Source of the DNA: Microbacterium sp. Root166
GTDB taxonomy: Bacteria; Actinomycetota; Actinomycetes; Actinomycetales; Microbacteriaceae
Assembly: GCF_001427145.1 (NCBI RefSeq)
Contig: NZ_LMGL01000003.1
Coordinates: forward strand, 461,550-525,549
DNA: 64,000 nucleotides
Direction: 5' to 3'
Shown here: positions 34,343-41,719 of the stretch, piece after piece
Layout of the letters: each line of letters starts with the position of its first letter
How positions within the stretch are numbered: the first letter of the stretch is position 1
Translations under genes and position numbers: made by a program
Notes under the pieces: generated by a model
Databases searched by the model: none
The model's input: the letters and a program-made list of their open reading frames with translations, nothing else
What the model was told of the DNA's origin: nothing

Positions 34343-34519
34343 ATGAACAAGTCGCAGACGGAACAGACGCGAACGAGCACGCGGGCAGGCGGCGACGCCG
34401 GCTCGAGCGGCTGGAACCCGGCGCAGGATCGTCCGGGGGCTTCCGGCTTCACGCCGCGCCGTCCGCGTCGTTGGGAAGAGCCGACGCACCGGCTACTGCC
34501 GGCCGCAAGGTACGAGTAG
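34343..34519 (+). CDS. 58-residue Ser/Thr/Arg-rich protein
   Basis: This is a small, polar, probably disordered protein (MNKSQTEQTRTSTRAGGDAG, ending RRPRRWEEPTHRLLPAARYE). It has a strong GGAGG ribosome site seven bases upstream and two palindromes before that. No family is recognised. The high charge and divergent position opposite a CBS protein suggest a stress-induced small protein, which is inference only. Confidence 0.5.
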   Translation: MNKSQTEQTRTSTRAGGDAGSSGWNPAQDRPGASGFTPRRPRRWEEPTHRLLPAARYE

Positions 34520-34529
34520 CAGGCAGTCA

Positions 34530-34559
34530 CGCTCGGTCGGGCCACGGTCCGGCCGAGCG
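34530..34559. terminator. Hairpin between convergent small genes
   Basis: CGCTCGG (34530-34536) pairs with CCGAGCG (34553-34559), with further partial pairing inside. It separates the ends of the 34343 and 34580 genes. Confidence 0.5.
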
Positions 34560-34579
34560 CGGCTCTGCGTCTGCTCCCA

Positions 34580-34798
34580 CTAGGGCTCGATCGCACCGTC
34601 CGGGATCGGGACGACGGCGATCTGCGTCCCCGGTGTCAGCAGGAGGTAGGCCTGCCGCGGCGCACCCTCGCCGTCGTTCACCGAGAGCCAGTGCACGCCC
34701 GACGCGATCCCCGTCGAGATCTCCTCCAGCAGTTCGTCCAGATCGCGGCCGCCGACGCTGTAGTGCTCGCCGCCGTAGAAGATGTCAATGCGCTTCAT
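34580..34798 (-). CDS. 72-residue protein of unknown function
   Basis: MKRIDIFYGGEHYSVGGRDL begins a small beta-rich protein with a DELLEEISTGIASG helix and a QAYLLLTPGTQIAVVPIPDG end. It overlaps the 3' end of the DUF7882 gene by 14 nt, so the two are almost certainly one transcript. From memory, similar proteins accompany DUF7882 genes in Microbacteriaceae; no function is known. Confidence 0.65.
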   Translation of the reverse strand: MKRIDIFYGGEHYSVGGRDLDELLEEISTGIASGVHWLSVNDGEGAPRQAYLLLTPGTQIAVVPIPDGAIEP

Positions 34799-35117
34799 CG
34801 TTGTTCTCACTCGCCGTGCTCTCCGCGGGTTCGGGTACGAGATACAGTCCGGCCGGCGAGTTGGCGGTGTACACCAGCGCGTCGATCCAAGCCATGTTCA
34901 GTCGGGGCTTGCGGCTGCCGTAGTACTTGTAGACGAGTGAGCTGCGCGGGTGCACCCAGACCGTGGTGCGTCCGTCACCGATGCTGGTGTCGTCTTTCCA
35001 GGTGAAATGGAACGGCTCGCCACGACGGAGCTTCGTGCCGATCACGAGCTGCAGGTGTGCGAGCGTCCGGTCGTCGAAGTCGACCTTGACTGTACCGTCG
35101 TAGATGAATTTTCCCAC
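34785..35117 (-). CDS. DUF7882-type small protein (copy A)
   Basis: This 110-residue protein opens GKFIYDGTVKVDFDDRTLAH, then KLRRGEPFHFTWKDD, a WVHPRSSLVYKYYGS segment and NMAWIDALVYTANSPAGLYLVPEP. This matches the Microbacteriaceae family now called DUF7882, often mislabelled ATP-dependent DNA ligase; it has no ligase KxDG motif. The GTG start at 35117 has a clear GGAGGT ribosome site, which overrides longer upstream readings. It overlaps the 72-residue protein downstream. Its paralogue lies divergently 173 nt away. Confidence 0.75.
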   Translation of the reverse strand: MGKFIYDGTVKVDFDDRTLAHLQLVIGTKLRRGEPFHFTWKDDTSIGDGRTTVWVHPRSSLVYKYYGSRKPRLNMAWIDALVYTANSPAGLYLVPEPAESTASENNDEAH

Positions 35118-35218
35118 CGCGACCTCCGCGTGCCGTCGGGCGAATGCAGCAAACGGGGGGCGGCTGCGGGTGGCACCTTCGTCCATGCTCCCGTGCCGCG
35201 CCGACCGAGCCAATGCCC

Positions 35219-35247
35219 TTGACACCCGCGGACGCGCAGAGTATCCG
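35219..35247 (+). promoter_or_regulatory. Promoter for DUF7882 copy B
   Basis: TTGACA (35219-35224), a 17-nt spacer and TATCCG (35242-35247) form a near-consensus housekeeping promoter. The leader would be about 37 nt. Confidence 0.55.
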
Positions 35248-35290
35248 CCGGGCACTGACGCTACGGCCGCGAGGCGAGTATCTTGTGGTC

Positions 35291-35635
35291 GTGGGAACCC
35301 TGTATTACGGGGGTTCGGCCACTCCGATCCACATCGAGGACCGCGCCCTCGCGCATCTGAAGGTGGTCATCGCGTCGAAACTCCGTCGGCACGAGGCGTT
35401 CACCGTGTCCTGGCCCCACTGCGACGACCAGCCTCGGGGACGCACCACGATCTGGCTGCATCCGTCGATTCCTCTCAGGTTCGAGTTCGAGGAGCCGGAC
35501 CCGCCGCCGTTGAAGCGCGAGTGGCTCGAGGAACTCGCCAACTCCGCCCATTCGGCCGGCGGCATCGTGCTGGTGCCTGAGCTCTTCGGCGCCGAGGTGC
35601 TGCCCGGAGGAGGAGAGCTCCCGGCACGGACGTAG
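35291..35635 (+). CDS. DUF7882-type small protein (copy B)
   Basis: This 114-residue paralogue of the divergent copy has GTLYYGGSATPIHIEDRALA, KLRRHEAFTVSW, TIWLHPSIPLRFEF and LEELANSAHSAGGIVLVPEL, each aligning with a segment of copy A. GTG 35291 is chosen by alignment with copy A; GTG 35285 is possible. It has drifted: the aromatic YKYYGS patch became FEFEEP. Its stop is immediately adjacent to the stop of the convergent 35636 gene. Confidence 0.7.
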   Translation: MGTLYYGGSATPIHIEDRALAHLKVVIASKLRRHEAFTVSWPHCDDQPRGRTTIWLHPSIPLRFEFEEPDPPPLKREWLEELANSAHSAGGIVLVPELFGAEVLPGGGELPART

Positions 35636-35926
35636 TCACCTCAGTCTCAGTGGCGCCCGGTGCGGAATCGGAATGGGCTTGGAATCCGTCGAGACCATGT
35701 TCGACAGCCGCCGGGCCGCCGACATCAGCACGTCCTCGAGCGAGAAGTAGGTCTCGACGCGCGGCCCCCCGTACACCCACACCGTCTCGTAGCGGTGGTC
35801 CGCGGTCCGCTCGACGTACGCGATCAGCGCCTCGTCCGACTCGTCGTCGGCGGGGCGGTCGCACAATCGCCATGACTCGTCGCCCAGCGGCACGAGCTCC
35901 AGTCGGTGAACGTCTCCGATGGTCAT
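35636..35926 (-). CDS. 96-residue protein of unknown function
   Basis: A small acidic protein: RLELVPLGDESWRLCDRPADD, EALIAYVERTADHRYETVW and VETYFSLEDVLMSAARRLS, then a basic tail. It is built like other small Microbacteriaceae proteins of this island, with no known domain. ATG 35926 has GAGGAGAAG upstream. The adjacent stop with DUF7882 copy B and shared location suggest a common role, not demonstrated. Confidence 0.6.
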   Translation of the reverse strand: MTIGDVHRLELVPLGDESWRLCDRPADDESDEALIAYVERTADHRYETVWVYGGPRVETYFSLEDVLMSAARRLSNMVSTDSKPIPIPHRAPLRLR

Positions 35927-36037
35927 CGTCTTCTCCTCGTGAGAGCCGACCGCGGCCTTGCGGCGGGCGCTGCATCGGCCTGACGTTCGGCCGATGGTCG
36001 AAGCATCCGTCCGGAACGGACCCAGCGGCGAGGGGCT

Positions 36038-36066
36038 TGACACGGCCCAGGTCAGGCCGTAGCCGG
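36038..36066 (+). promoter_or_regulatory. Promoter-like TTGACA-17-TAGCCG facing an antisense direction
   Basis: TTGACA (36038-36043), 17 nt, TAGCCG (36061-36066) on the plus strand points into the 3' end of the minus-strand FAD/Rieske gene. If active it would make an antisense RNA. Confidence 0.25.
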
Positions 36067-37578
36067 CTACTCGTCGGCGGGCGCGAGGCGAGCCACCGCC
36101 GGGCCCTCGAGGACGTCGCCGGCTGGACTGAAGCGCGAGCCGTGCAGCGGGCAGTCCCACGTGCACTCCGCGTCGTTCCAGGTGAGGATGCCCCCGAGAT
36201 GGGTGCACACGCCGGAGACCCGCCGGGTGACGCCGCTCACCGTCGACTCGGCCACCGGCGACATTCCCCGGCGCACCACTCGTCCGGTTCGCTCGGCGGG
36301 GGAGTCGCCGTTGGAGGAGGACATCCCGACCTTGGCCCAGTCGACCACGAGGTGGCCGCCCACCGACGCGTTCACCTGCACGGCCTCGCCGACGTCTGCG
36401 AGGCCCGGGCGATGACGGTCGAGCGCCGCGGCCCACGGCACCGGACTGTTCTGAAGGATGCCGTGCAGCTCCAGCGCGGCCGCGGGAGCGTTCGTCATGC
36501 CCCACTTCGCGTATCCGGTCGCGACGAGGATGCGCCCGCCGCCGCGGGGCAGCTGTCCGACGTACGGCAGTCGCGTGACGCTGCGATAGTCCTGAGCCGC
36601 CCACCAGGTCCGGCGCCGGGCGCCGGGCCAGTGCGCCATCGTCCACGCGTCGAGTTCGGCGAGGATCTCGCTCGTCGGCTGCGTCCGGCCGGGCGTGTGC
36701 GCGCCGCCGCCGACGACGAGGACGTCCGTTCCGCTGGGGAGCCTGTCCACCCGGAGGGAGCGGGTCGGTTCGTCGGCGGAGAGGAACATCCCTCGTGGAC
36801 GCGCCACATCGGGAGGCAGGTCGTAGGCGCCGACGAACGACCTCGACGGGACGAGCTTGGCGAAGAAGAGGCCGCGGTCCAGGATCGGGGACCCGGTGGC
36901 GAGCACGAGCGTCGAGCAGTCGAGCGTCCGCTCGCCGATGCGCACGCGCACGCCGTGATCCTGCGCGTCGGCGCCGGTCACCCGGCATCCGGTGACGATT
37001 CGGCCTCCGCGTTCACGGACGCGGCGGGCGAGCTCGGCCAGCACGAGCATGGGCTGAAGCTGGAACTGATCCGGGAGGAGCAGCGCGGCGCTGACGGGGA
37101 AGGGAAGCTGCAAGCGCTTCGTCTGACCGGAGCGCAGGACCTCGACGTCGATGCCGCCGACCCGGAGCGCACTCTCCTCGCGGTCGAGCGCTGCGACGCC
37201 TTCCTCGTCGGTGGCGTAGGTCACGGCATCCTTCACGGACATCGCCCCGAGGAGGCCGTCCACCTCCTCGCGCACCCAGGTCTGCCCTGCGAGGTTGGCC
37301 TGCGCGTAGGCGCGCACCGCGTCGTCGCCCGCGTGCGCGCGGACGCCGGTGAAGACCGTGCCCTGGAGCAGGCTCAGCTTGCCGGTCGTGTTCCCCGTCG
37401 TCACCGCACCCACGGAGCGGGCCTCCAGCACCGTCACCCGGACGCCGTCGCGGGCGAGCAGCCAGGCCAGGCTGAGCCCGGTGAGTCCCGCGCCTGCGAT
37501 GACGACGTCGCTGCCTGTGGGCGGTGGCGCCGCATCGTCGGGGATGGCGGGAGCGGTCTGCTGCCACAACGACTCCAT
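36067..37578 (-). CDS. FAD-dependent oxidoreductase with C-terminal Rieske domain
   Basis: This 503-residue fusion has a DAO-type FAD domain with the DVVIAGAGLTGLSLAWLLAR dinucleotide site (about 24-43) and a TTGNTTGKLS flavin segment. A C-terminal Rieske 2Fe-2S domain (about 415-500) binds its cluster through CTHLGG and CPLHGSRF. Similar fusions occur in bacilli (YhfW-like) and actinobacteria. The redox substrate is unknown, and no partner ferredoxin is nearby. ATG 37578 has a GGAGG ribosome site. Confidence 0.88.
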   Translation of the reverse strand: MESLWQQTAPAIPDDAAPPPTGSDVVIAGAGLTGLSLAWLLARDGVRVTVLEARSVGAVTTGNTTGKLSLLQGTVFTGVRAHAGDDAVRAYAQANLAGQTWVREEVDGLLGAMSVKDAVTYATDEEGVAALDREESALRVGGIDVEVLRSGQTKRLQLPFPVSAALLLPDQFQLQPMLVLAELARRVRERGGRIVTGCRVTGADAQDHGVRVRIGERTLDCSTLVLATGSPILDRGLFFAKLVPSRSFVGAYDLPPDVARPRGMFLSADEPTRSLRVDRLPSGTDVLVVGGGAHTPGRTQPTSEILAELDAWTMAHWPGARRRTWWAAQDYRSVTRLPYVGQLPRGGGRILVATGYAKWGMTNAPAAALELHGILQNSPVPWAAALDRHRPGLADVGEAVQVNASVGGHLVVDWAKVGMSSSNGDSPAERTGRVVRRGMSPVAESTVSGVTRRVSGVCTHLGGILTWNDAECTWDCPLHGSRFSPAGDVLEGPAVARLAPADE

Positions 37579-37629
37579 GCTGGCCTCCTGTATCCACTGT
37601 GCGCCGCGCCCCCTCCCGGAGCGACGGGC

Positions 37630-37658
37630 TTGACACCCGTCCCGCCCGCCGGTACCGA
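37630..37658 (+). promoter_or_regulatory. Promoter for GNAT gene
   Basis: TTGACA (37630-37635), a 17-nt spacer and TACCGA (37653-37658) place the transcription start at or next to ATG 37665. The GGAGGT between -10 and ATG would then be upstream of the mRNA. Confidence 0.5.
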
Positions 37659-37664
37659 GGAGGT

Positions 37665-38180
37665 ATGCCTCAGCACGATCAGCCCGCCCAGGACGACATG
37701 ACGATCAGCGACATCGGGCCGGAGGATGCCGGCGAGACTCTGACCCTGCAGCGGGCGGCGTTCGTGCAGGAGGCCCTCATCTACGACACCGTGCAGATGC
37801 CGCCGCTGACCCAGACGCTCGAGGAGCTCCGCGCGGAGCTCGTCGAGAACCTCGGCTGCGTGGTGCGCAAGGGCCCCCGGATGATCGGCGCGGCGCGTGC
37901 GCGGCGAGACGGCGACCTGCTGCTCATCGGACGCCTCGCCATCGCGCCCGACGCCCAGGGACAGGGTGTCGGCACGCGCCTGCTGGCCGCCGTCGAAGAG
38001 CGCGGACGCGCTGCCGGATGCCGGGAGGCGGAGCTCTTCACAGGATCTCTCAGCGAGGCGAACCTCCGGCTGTACGAGCGCGAGGGCTACCGCGAGACCA
38101 CGCGCGTGGCCGGCGACGACGGCATCGAGCAGGTCTTCCTGCGCAAGTCGCTCGCCGAGGCGCACGCCTCGCCGGCCTGA
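37665..38180 (+). CDS. GNAT family N-acetyltransferase
   Basis: This 171-residue GNAT has the acetyl-CoA motif A, IAPDAQGQGVGTRLLAAVEE (about 100-119), and motif B, SEANLRLYEREGYRETTRV. The N-terminal TISDIGPEDAGETLTLQRAAF is typical. The substrate is unknown. ATG 37665 follows a promoter so closely that it may be leaderless; ATG 37698 (MTISD) is an alternative matching the domain edge. A leaderless glycosylase gene follows after 43 nt. Confidence 0.85.
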   Translation: MPQHDQPAQDDMTISDIGPEDAGETLTLQRAAFVQEALIYDTVQMPPLTQTLEELRAELVENLGCVVRKGPRMIGAARARRDGDLLLIGRLAIAPDAQGQGVGTRLLAAVEERGRAAGCREAELFTGSLSEANLRLYEREGYRETTRVAGDDGIEQVFLRKSLAEAHASPA

Positions 38181-38211
38181 CCGCGGCTTCCCGGGCGTCG
38201 GTGGCCGGTGC

Positions 38212-38217
38212 CAGGAT
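38212..38217 (+). promoter_or_regulatory. -10-like element (CAGGAT) of glycosylase gene
   Basis: CAGGAT, six bases, then ATG 38224. Confidence 0.35.
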
Positions 38218-38223
38218 GGGGCC

Positions 38224-39057
38224 ATGCCGGAGTCTCCCGAGGTGCAGGTGCTGGTCGAGTTCCTCGACCAGCAGACGGTGGGCCGAACCCTCGATGACGT
38301 CGACGTCCTCGAGTTCCGCGCGATCAAGACGCGCACCGCGCCGCCGACGGGTCTGGTCGGCCGGACGCTCACCGGTGCCGGCCGCCACGGCAAGCACGTC
38401 GCCCTGTCGCTGGACGACGGCACCCACCTCGTCGTCTCGCTCGGCCGTCATGGGTGGGTCCGGTGGAGGCCAGCCGGCAGCGACGATGCGGCGCCCGCAG
38501 ATGAGCCGCCCGCGCTGGCCGAGTTCGGCCTCGCCGGCGGTGACCGGTTCGAGGTGACCGACGCCGGCAGCTGGGTCTCGCTCGGGCTCTTCGTGGTCGA
38601 CGACGCACTGGCGGTCCCCGCGATCGCCAAGCTGGGTCCAGATCCCGCGGCCCCGGAGTACTCCGCCGCCGACCTCGACGTGGCGCTCGGCGGACGCCGC
38701 AAGCAGGTCAAGGCCGTGCTGCAGGAGCAGGAGTCGATCGCGGGGATCGGCAACGCGTATTCCGACGAGATCCTGCACCTCGCGAAGATCTCGCCGGTCG
38801 TCCACGCCGCCGTGCTCGACGACGCCGCCCGACAGCGACTGTACGAGGCGACGGTCGCAACCGTTCGAGGTGCCATCGACGCACGGCGCGGCATCCCGAT
38901 CGATCGACTCAAGGCGGCGAAGGTCGAGGCGATGCGCGTGCACGGGCGTGCGGGCGAGGCCTGCCCGGTCTGCGGCGACACCATCGGCGAGTTCACGTTC
39001 AGCGGCGCCGCCGCACAATACTGCCCGACCTGCCAGACCGGCGGCGTGCAGCTGTGA
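38224..39057 (+). CDS. Fpg/Nei family DNA glycosylase
   Basis: This 277-residue bifunctional base-excision glycosylase/lyase keeps the catalytic N-terminus MPESPEV, with Pro2 as the Schiff-base nucleophile and Glu3. A helix-two-turn-helix is at QESIAGIGNAYSDEILHLAKISP. The C-terminal zinc finger is complete: CPVCGD with CPTCQ. Divergence from canonical Fpg (no LLMKLGMTG-like loop; QEQESIAGIGN variant) suggests an actinobacterial Fpg/Nei paralogue rather than the main MutM. Lesion preference cannot be read from sequence. Confidence 0.9.
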   Translation: MPESPEVQVLVEFLDQQTVGRTLDDVDVLEFRAIKTRTAPPTGLVGRTLTGAGRHGKHVALSLDDGTHLVVSLGRHGWVRWRPAGSDDAAPADEPPALAEFGLAGGDRFEVTDAGSWVSLGLFVVDDALAVPAIAKLGPDPAAPEYSAADLDVALGGRRKQVKAVLQEQESIAGIGNAYSDEILHLAKISPVVHAAVLDDAARQRLYEATVATVRGAIDARRGIPIDRLKAAKVEAMRVHGRAGEACPVCGDTIGEFTFSGAAAQYCPTCQTGGVQL

Positions 39058-39094
39058 GACGCACGGCGTCGGAGGCCGGACCCCGGAGCGCGGG

Positions 39095-39100
39095 TAGCAT
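39095..39100 (+). promoter_or_regulatory. -10 element (TAGCAT) of leaderless peptide gene
   Basis: TAGCAT, seven bases, then ATG 39108. It overlaps the other in-frame ATG at 39099, making that start unlikely. Confidence 0.5.
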
Positions 39101-39107
39101 GGAGGCC

Positions 39108-39230
39108 ATGACTTCTTCGCAGACCCCCGCCCCCGTCTCCTTGCAGCCGATCTCCGACGAGAAGAACCTGCTCACCCAGGTCGAGTCCGGCGGATCGTGC
39201 TGCGGCGGCAGCAGCTGCAGCACCGTCTGA
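39108..39230 (+). CDS. 40-residue cysteine-rich peptide
   Basis: A tiny gene encodes a leader-like polar stretch (MTSSQTPAPVSLQPISDEKN) followed by LLTQVESGG and a C-terminal SCCGGSSCSTV. The three cysteines in a Gly/Ser context look like a metal-binding or modified tail. A leaderless promoter, high GC3 codons and an in-frame stop support expression. Neighbours are a DNA glycosylase and a four-helix membrane protein; no RiPP maturation enzyme is adjacent. No family is recognised. A copper/arsenic-binding peptide, redox peptide or RiPP precursor are all possible. Confidence 0.5.
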   Translation: MTSSQTPAPVSLQPISDEKNLLTQVESGGSCCGGSSCSTV

Positions 39231-39264
39231 TCCCGCGCTCCGCCGGCGATAGGTCGAGGCCTCG

Positions 39265-39774
39265 ATGACCGACGAGCAGCTTCACATCACCCCGCGCCTC
39301 GGGCGCATCCTCATGTCCGAGGAGGCGATCTACGGCCTGATCCTCGTGTCGGGGATGATCGTGGTGAGCGGGACGAACTCGGGCACCGCCCTCAACGCCT
39401 TCACGACCGTCGCCGTGACGGTGGCCGTCTTCTTCGCCGCTCACGTGTACGCCGGCACTCTCGGACGACTCGCGGCGACCGACGGCCACGCCGGGCTGGG
39501 CGCGAGCCTTCGGGCCTCGCTTCACCAGTCCGGCGGGATGCTGCTGGCCTCGGTCGCCCCGCTGATCGTGCTCCTCCTCGGAGCCACCCGCGTGATCGAC
39601 GACACCACAGCCATGTGGACGGCGCTCATCGTCGACACCGTCATTCTCGGCATCCTCGGCTGGATCGCAGTCGCCCGCTGGAGCACGCACTGGCTGCCGC
39701 GGATCCTCAGCGCGCTGCTGACCGCCGGGTTCGGAGGCATCCTGATCGCCCTGAAAGCGGTCATCCACCACTGA
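39265..39774 (+). CDS. Four-helix membrane protein, unknown function
   Basis: This 169-residue integral membrane protein has four predicted helices (about 20-37, 43-65, 92-110 and 117-165 in two segments), with MTDEQLHITPRLGRILMSEEAIYG at the N-terminus. Loops are short and the C-terminus ends KAVIHH. Family unknown. It starts 34 nt after the Cys-rich peptide on the same strand, so co-transcription is possible. A strong terminator follows. Confidence 0.7.
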   Translation: MTDEQLHITPRLGRILMSEEAIYGLILVSGMIVVSGTNSGTALNAFTTVAVTVAVFFAAHVYAGTLGRLAATDGHAGLGASLRASLHQSGGMLLASVAPLIVLLLGATRVIDDTTAMWTALIVDTVILGILGWIAVARWSTHWLPRILSALLTAGFGGILIALKAVIHH

Positions 39775-39780
39775 CGTGAA

Positions 39781-39825
39781 CGAACGAAGGGCCCTGCCGG
39801 ATGAATCCGGCAGGGCCCTTGTTCG
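39781..39825. terminator. Bidirectional terminator hairpin
   Basis: A 21-bp near-perfect stem (CGAACGAAGGGCCCTGCCGGA with its complement) closes a GAA-type loop around 39802-39805. A short T-rich flank follows on each side. It separates the membrane protein from the convergent MFS gene. It is one of the strongest terminators in the window. Confidence 0.85.
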
Positions 39826-39830
39826 TGAGC

Positions 39831-41342
39831 TCAGTGCGCGACGGGCGCGGTGAACGGCTGGTCGACCGGCTTGCGGACCAGGAAGGCCCCGACCAGCAGC
39901 GGCAGCGACAGGATCGCGGCGATCAGGAACGCCGCGTGCGTGCCCGCAGCCTCGGCGGCGACGGCATCGGCTCCCGCGTCGCTCGCGGCTCCCGCCGCGG
40001 ACGACATGACGCCGAACATCAGCGCGATGCCGGCGGCACCTGCCACCTGCTGGACCGTGCCGACCACGGCCGAGCCGTACGAGTAGAACTTCGGCTGCAG
40101 CGAGGCGAGCGACGCGGTGAACAGCGGGGTGAACGACAGCGCGAGACCGATCGACAGCACGGTGTGCGCGACGGCGATCACCCACACCGGAGTCGCGGCC
40201 GTGTAGGTCGTGTAGAACCACAGCACCGCCGTGGTGATGACGGCGCCGGGGACGAGCAGCACGCGGGTGCCCCATCGGTCGTAGATGCGCCCGATCCAGG
40301 GACCGGCGAGGCCCATGGCGAGGGCGCCCGGCAGCACGATGAGGCCGGTGTCCAGTGCAGAGACGCCGACGACGCGCTGCAGGTACAGCGGCAGGATCGT
40401 GATGGCACCGAAGAAGGCCATCGACATGATGACCATCTGGCCGATGGACAGCGAGAAGTTCACCGAGCGGAACACCCGGAGGTCGAGCAGCGCGTCGTCC
40501 TTGCGCTGCAGGAGCACCTGGCGCCACGCGAACAGGCCGAGGGAGATGACACCCACGGTCAGCGCGATGATGAGCGACGCCGTCGAGAGGTTCTGGGCCG
40601 CGACCGCCTCTGCGCCGGTGCCGTGGCCGCCGCCGCCGAGCTGGCTCAGGCCGTAGACCAGGCCGCCGAAGCCCAGCGCCGAGAGGATGACCGACAGGAC
40701 GTCGATGGGTGCGCGGGTCGTCTCGCCGAGGTTGTGGATCCAGCGGGCGCCGATCGCGAGCGCGACGAGCGCGATCGGAAGGACGATGGCGAAGATCCAG
40801 CGCCAGCTGAGGTTCTCGAGAACGGCGCCGGCCATGGTGGGCCCGATGGCCGGAGCGAGCGAGATGACGATGCTGACGCGGCCCATCATGCGACCGCGGA
40901 TGCCGGGAGGGACCACCGTCATGATCGTGGTCATCAGCAGCGGCATCATGATCGCCGTGCCCGAGGCCTGAACGACGCGAGCGACGAGCAGCATCGGGAA
41001 GCCGGGGGAGAAGACGGCGATCAGGGTGCCGAGCGAGAAGAGGCCCATCGCGGCGATGAACATCGCACGGGTGGTGAAGCGCCGCAGCAGGAAGCCGGTG
41101 ATCGGGATGACGACGGCCATCGTGAGCATGAACGCGGTCGTCAGCCACTGGGCCGCGAGCGCGGTGATGCCGAGGTCGGTGATGAGGTGCGGGATCGCCA
41201 CACCCATCGTCGTCTCGTTGAGGATGGCGACGAACGCTGCTCCGAGGAGCAGCCAGATGACGCGGCTCTCCTGGCGGCCCAGGACGGGGGCGGAGGCTGC
41301 GGGGACGCTGTCGGTGGCGGGCTGCGTGGTGGTCGAGGCCAT
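39831..41342 (-). CDS. MFS multidrug efflux transporter (DHA2/EmrB type)
   Basis: This 503-residue proton antiporter has 14 predicted transmembrane helices. Family motifs include LNETTMGVAIPHLITDLG in helix 1, QWLTTAFMLTMAVVIPITGF (motif D1/A region) and VVQASGTAIMMPLLMTTIM with PAIGPTMAG (motif C, antiporter signature). It probably exports hydrophobic drugs or metabolites. ATG 41342 has a GAGGAGA ribosome site. No adjacent TetR/MarR regulator is present. Confidence 0.92.
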   Translation of the reverse strand: MASTTTQPATDSVPAASAPVLGRQESRVIWLLLGAAFVAILNETTMGVAIPHLITDLGITALAAQWLTTAFMLTMAVVIPITGFLLRRFTTRAMFIAAMGLFSLGTLIAVFSPGFPMLLVARVVQASGTAIMMPLLMTTIMTVVPPGIRGRMMGRVSIVISLAPAIGPTMAGAVLENLSWRWIFAIVLPIALVALAIGARWIHNLGETTRAPIDVLSVILSALGFGGLVYGLSQLGGGGHGTGAEAVAAQNLSTASLIIALTVGVISLGLFAWRQVLLQRKDDALLDLRVFRSVNFSLSIGQMVIMSMAFFGAITILPLYLQRVVGVSALDTGLIVLPGALAMGLAGPWIGRIYDRWGTRVLLVPGAVITTAVLWFYTTYTAATPVWVIAVAHTVLSIGLALSFTPLFTASLASLQPKFYSYGSAVVGTVQQVAGAAGIALMFGVMSSAAGAASDAGADAVAAEAAGTHAAFLIAAILSLPLLVGAFLVRKPVDQPFTAPVAH

Positions 41343-41458
41343 AGGGCGTCTCCTCGGGAATCGGCGAAGTCAGAGGCCACCCGAAAGATGGCAAGCCTCC
41401 AGGGTAACCACGGGCGCCGACATCCCATTCCCGTCCGACGTGACGGAATGCGGAGGGA

Positions 41459-41671
41459 TTACTGCTCGAGCGACTCCTGGTCGGCCGGCACGTCCCACTT
41501 CTCGGAGCCGATGGCGTCGGTGGAGTGGGGCGTCGGCTCGCGATCCTTCAGGCCCGCGGGCGTGGGGTTGACGATCTCCTCGTGCGGGATGGCCTGCAGG
41601 TCGTCGATCTCCTTGCGCAGGGCCGCCAGGTCGGAGCCGTCGTGCGGGGGGTTGTGGGGCGTGGAGGTCAT
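41459..41671 (-). CDS. 70-residue polar protein of unknown function
   Basis: A small acidic protein with an N-terminal helix (GSDLAALRKEIDDLQAI) and repeated Pro/Thr-rich stretches. A TAGGCT box lies six bases before ATG 41671 on the minus strand, making it leaderless. It is divergent from the ABC exporter across 48 nt. No family is recognised. Confidence 0.55.
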   Translation of the reverse strand: MTSTPHNPPHDGSDLAALRKEIDDLQAIPHEEIVNPTPAGLKDREPTPHSTDAIGSEKWDVPADQESLEQ

Positions 41672-41677
41672 GGCGTC

Positions 41678-41712
41678 AGCCTAGCCCTCGGGTCGTGGGG
41701 CGTCAGTAGGCT
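41678..41712. promoter_or_regulatory. Divergent pair of TAGGCT -10 elements
   Basis: TAGGCT on the minus strand (41678-41683) serves the small gene and TAGGCT on the plus strand (41707-41712) serves the ABC exporter. Both are followed by GAC and a start codon six or seven bases on. The two boxes are only 23 nt apart. Confidence 0.5.
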
Positions 41713-41719
41713 GACAAGG

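Noticed and set aside
34785..35117. ATP-dependent DNA ligase, a label often attached to proteins like this one
   Set aside because: There is no KxDG adenylation motif or ligase domain in 110 residues. The pattern matches the DUF7882 family instead.
39801..41684. Long plus-strand frame (627 codons) opposite the MFS transporter
   Set aside because: It is dominated by Arg/Asp/Glu/Gln/His in a pattern that mirrors hydrophobic codons of the transporter; no domain.
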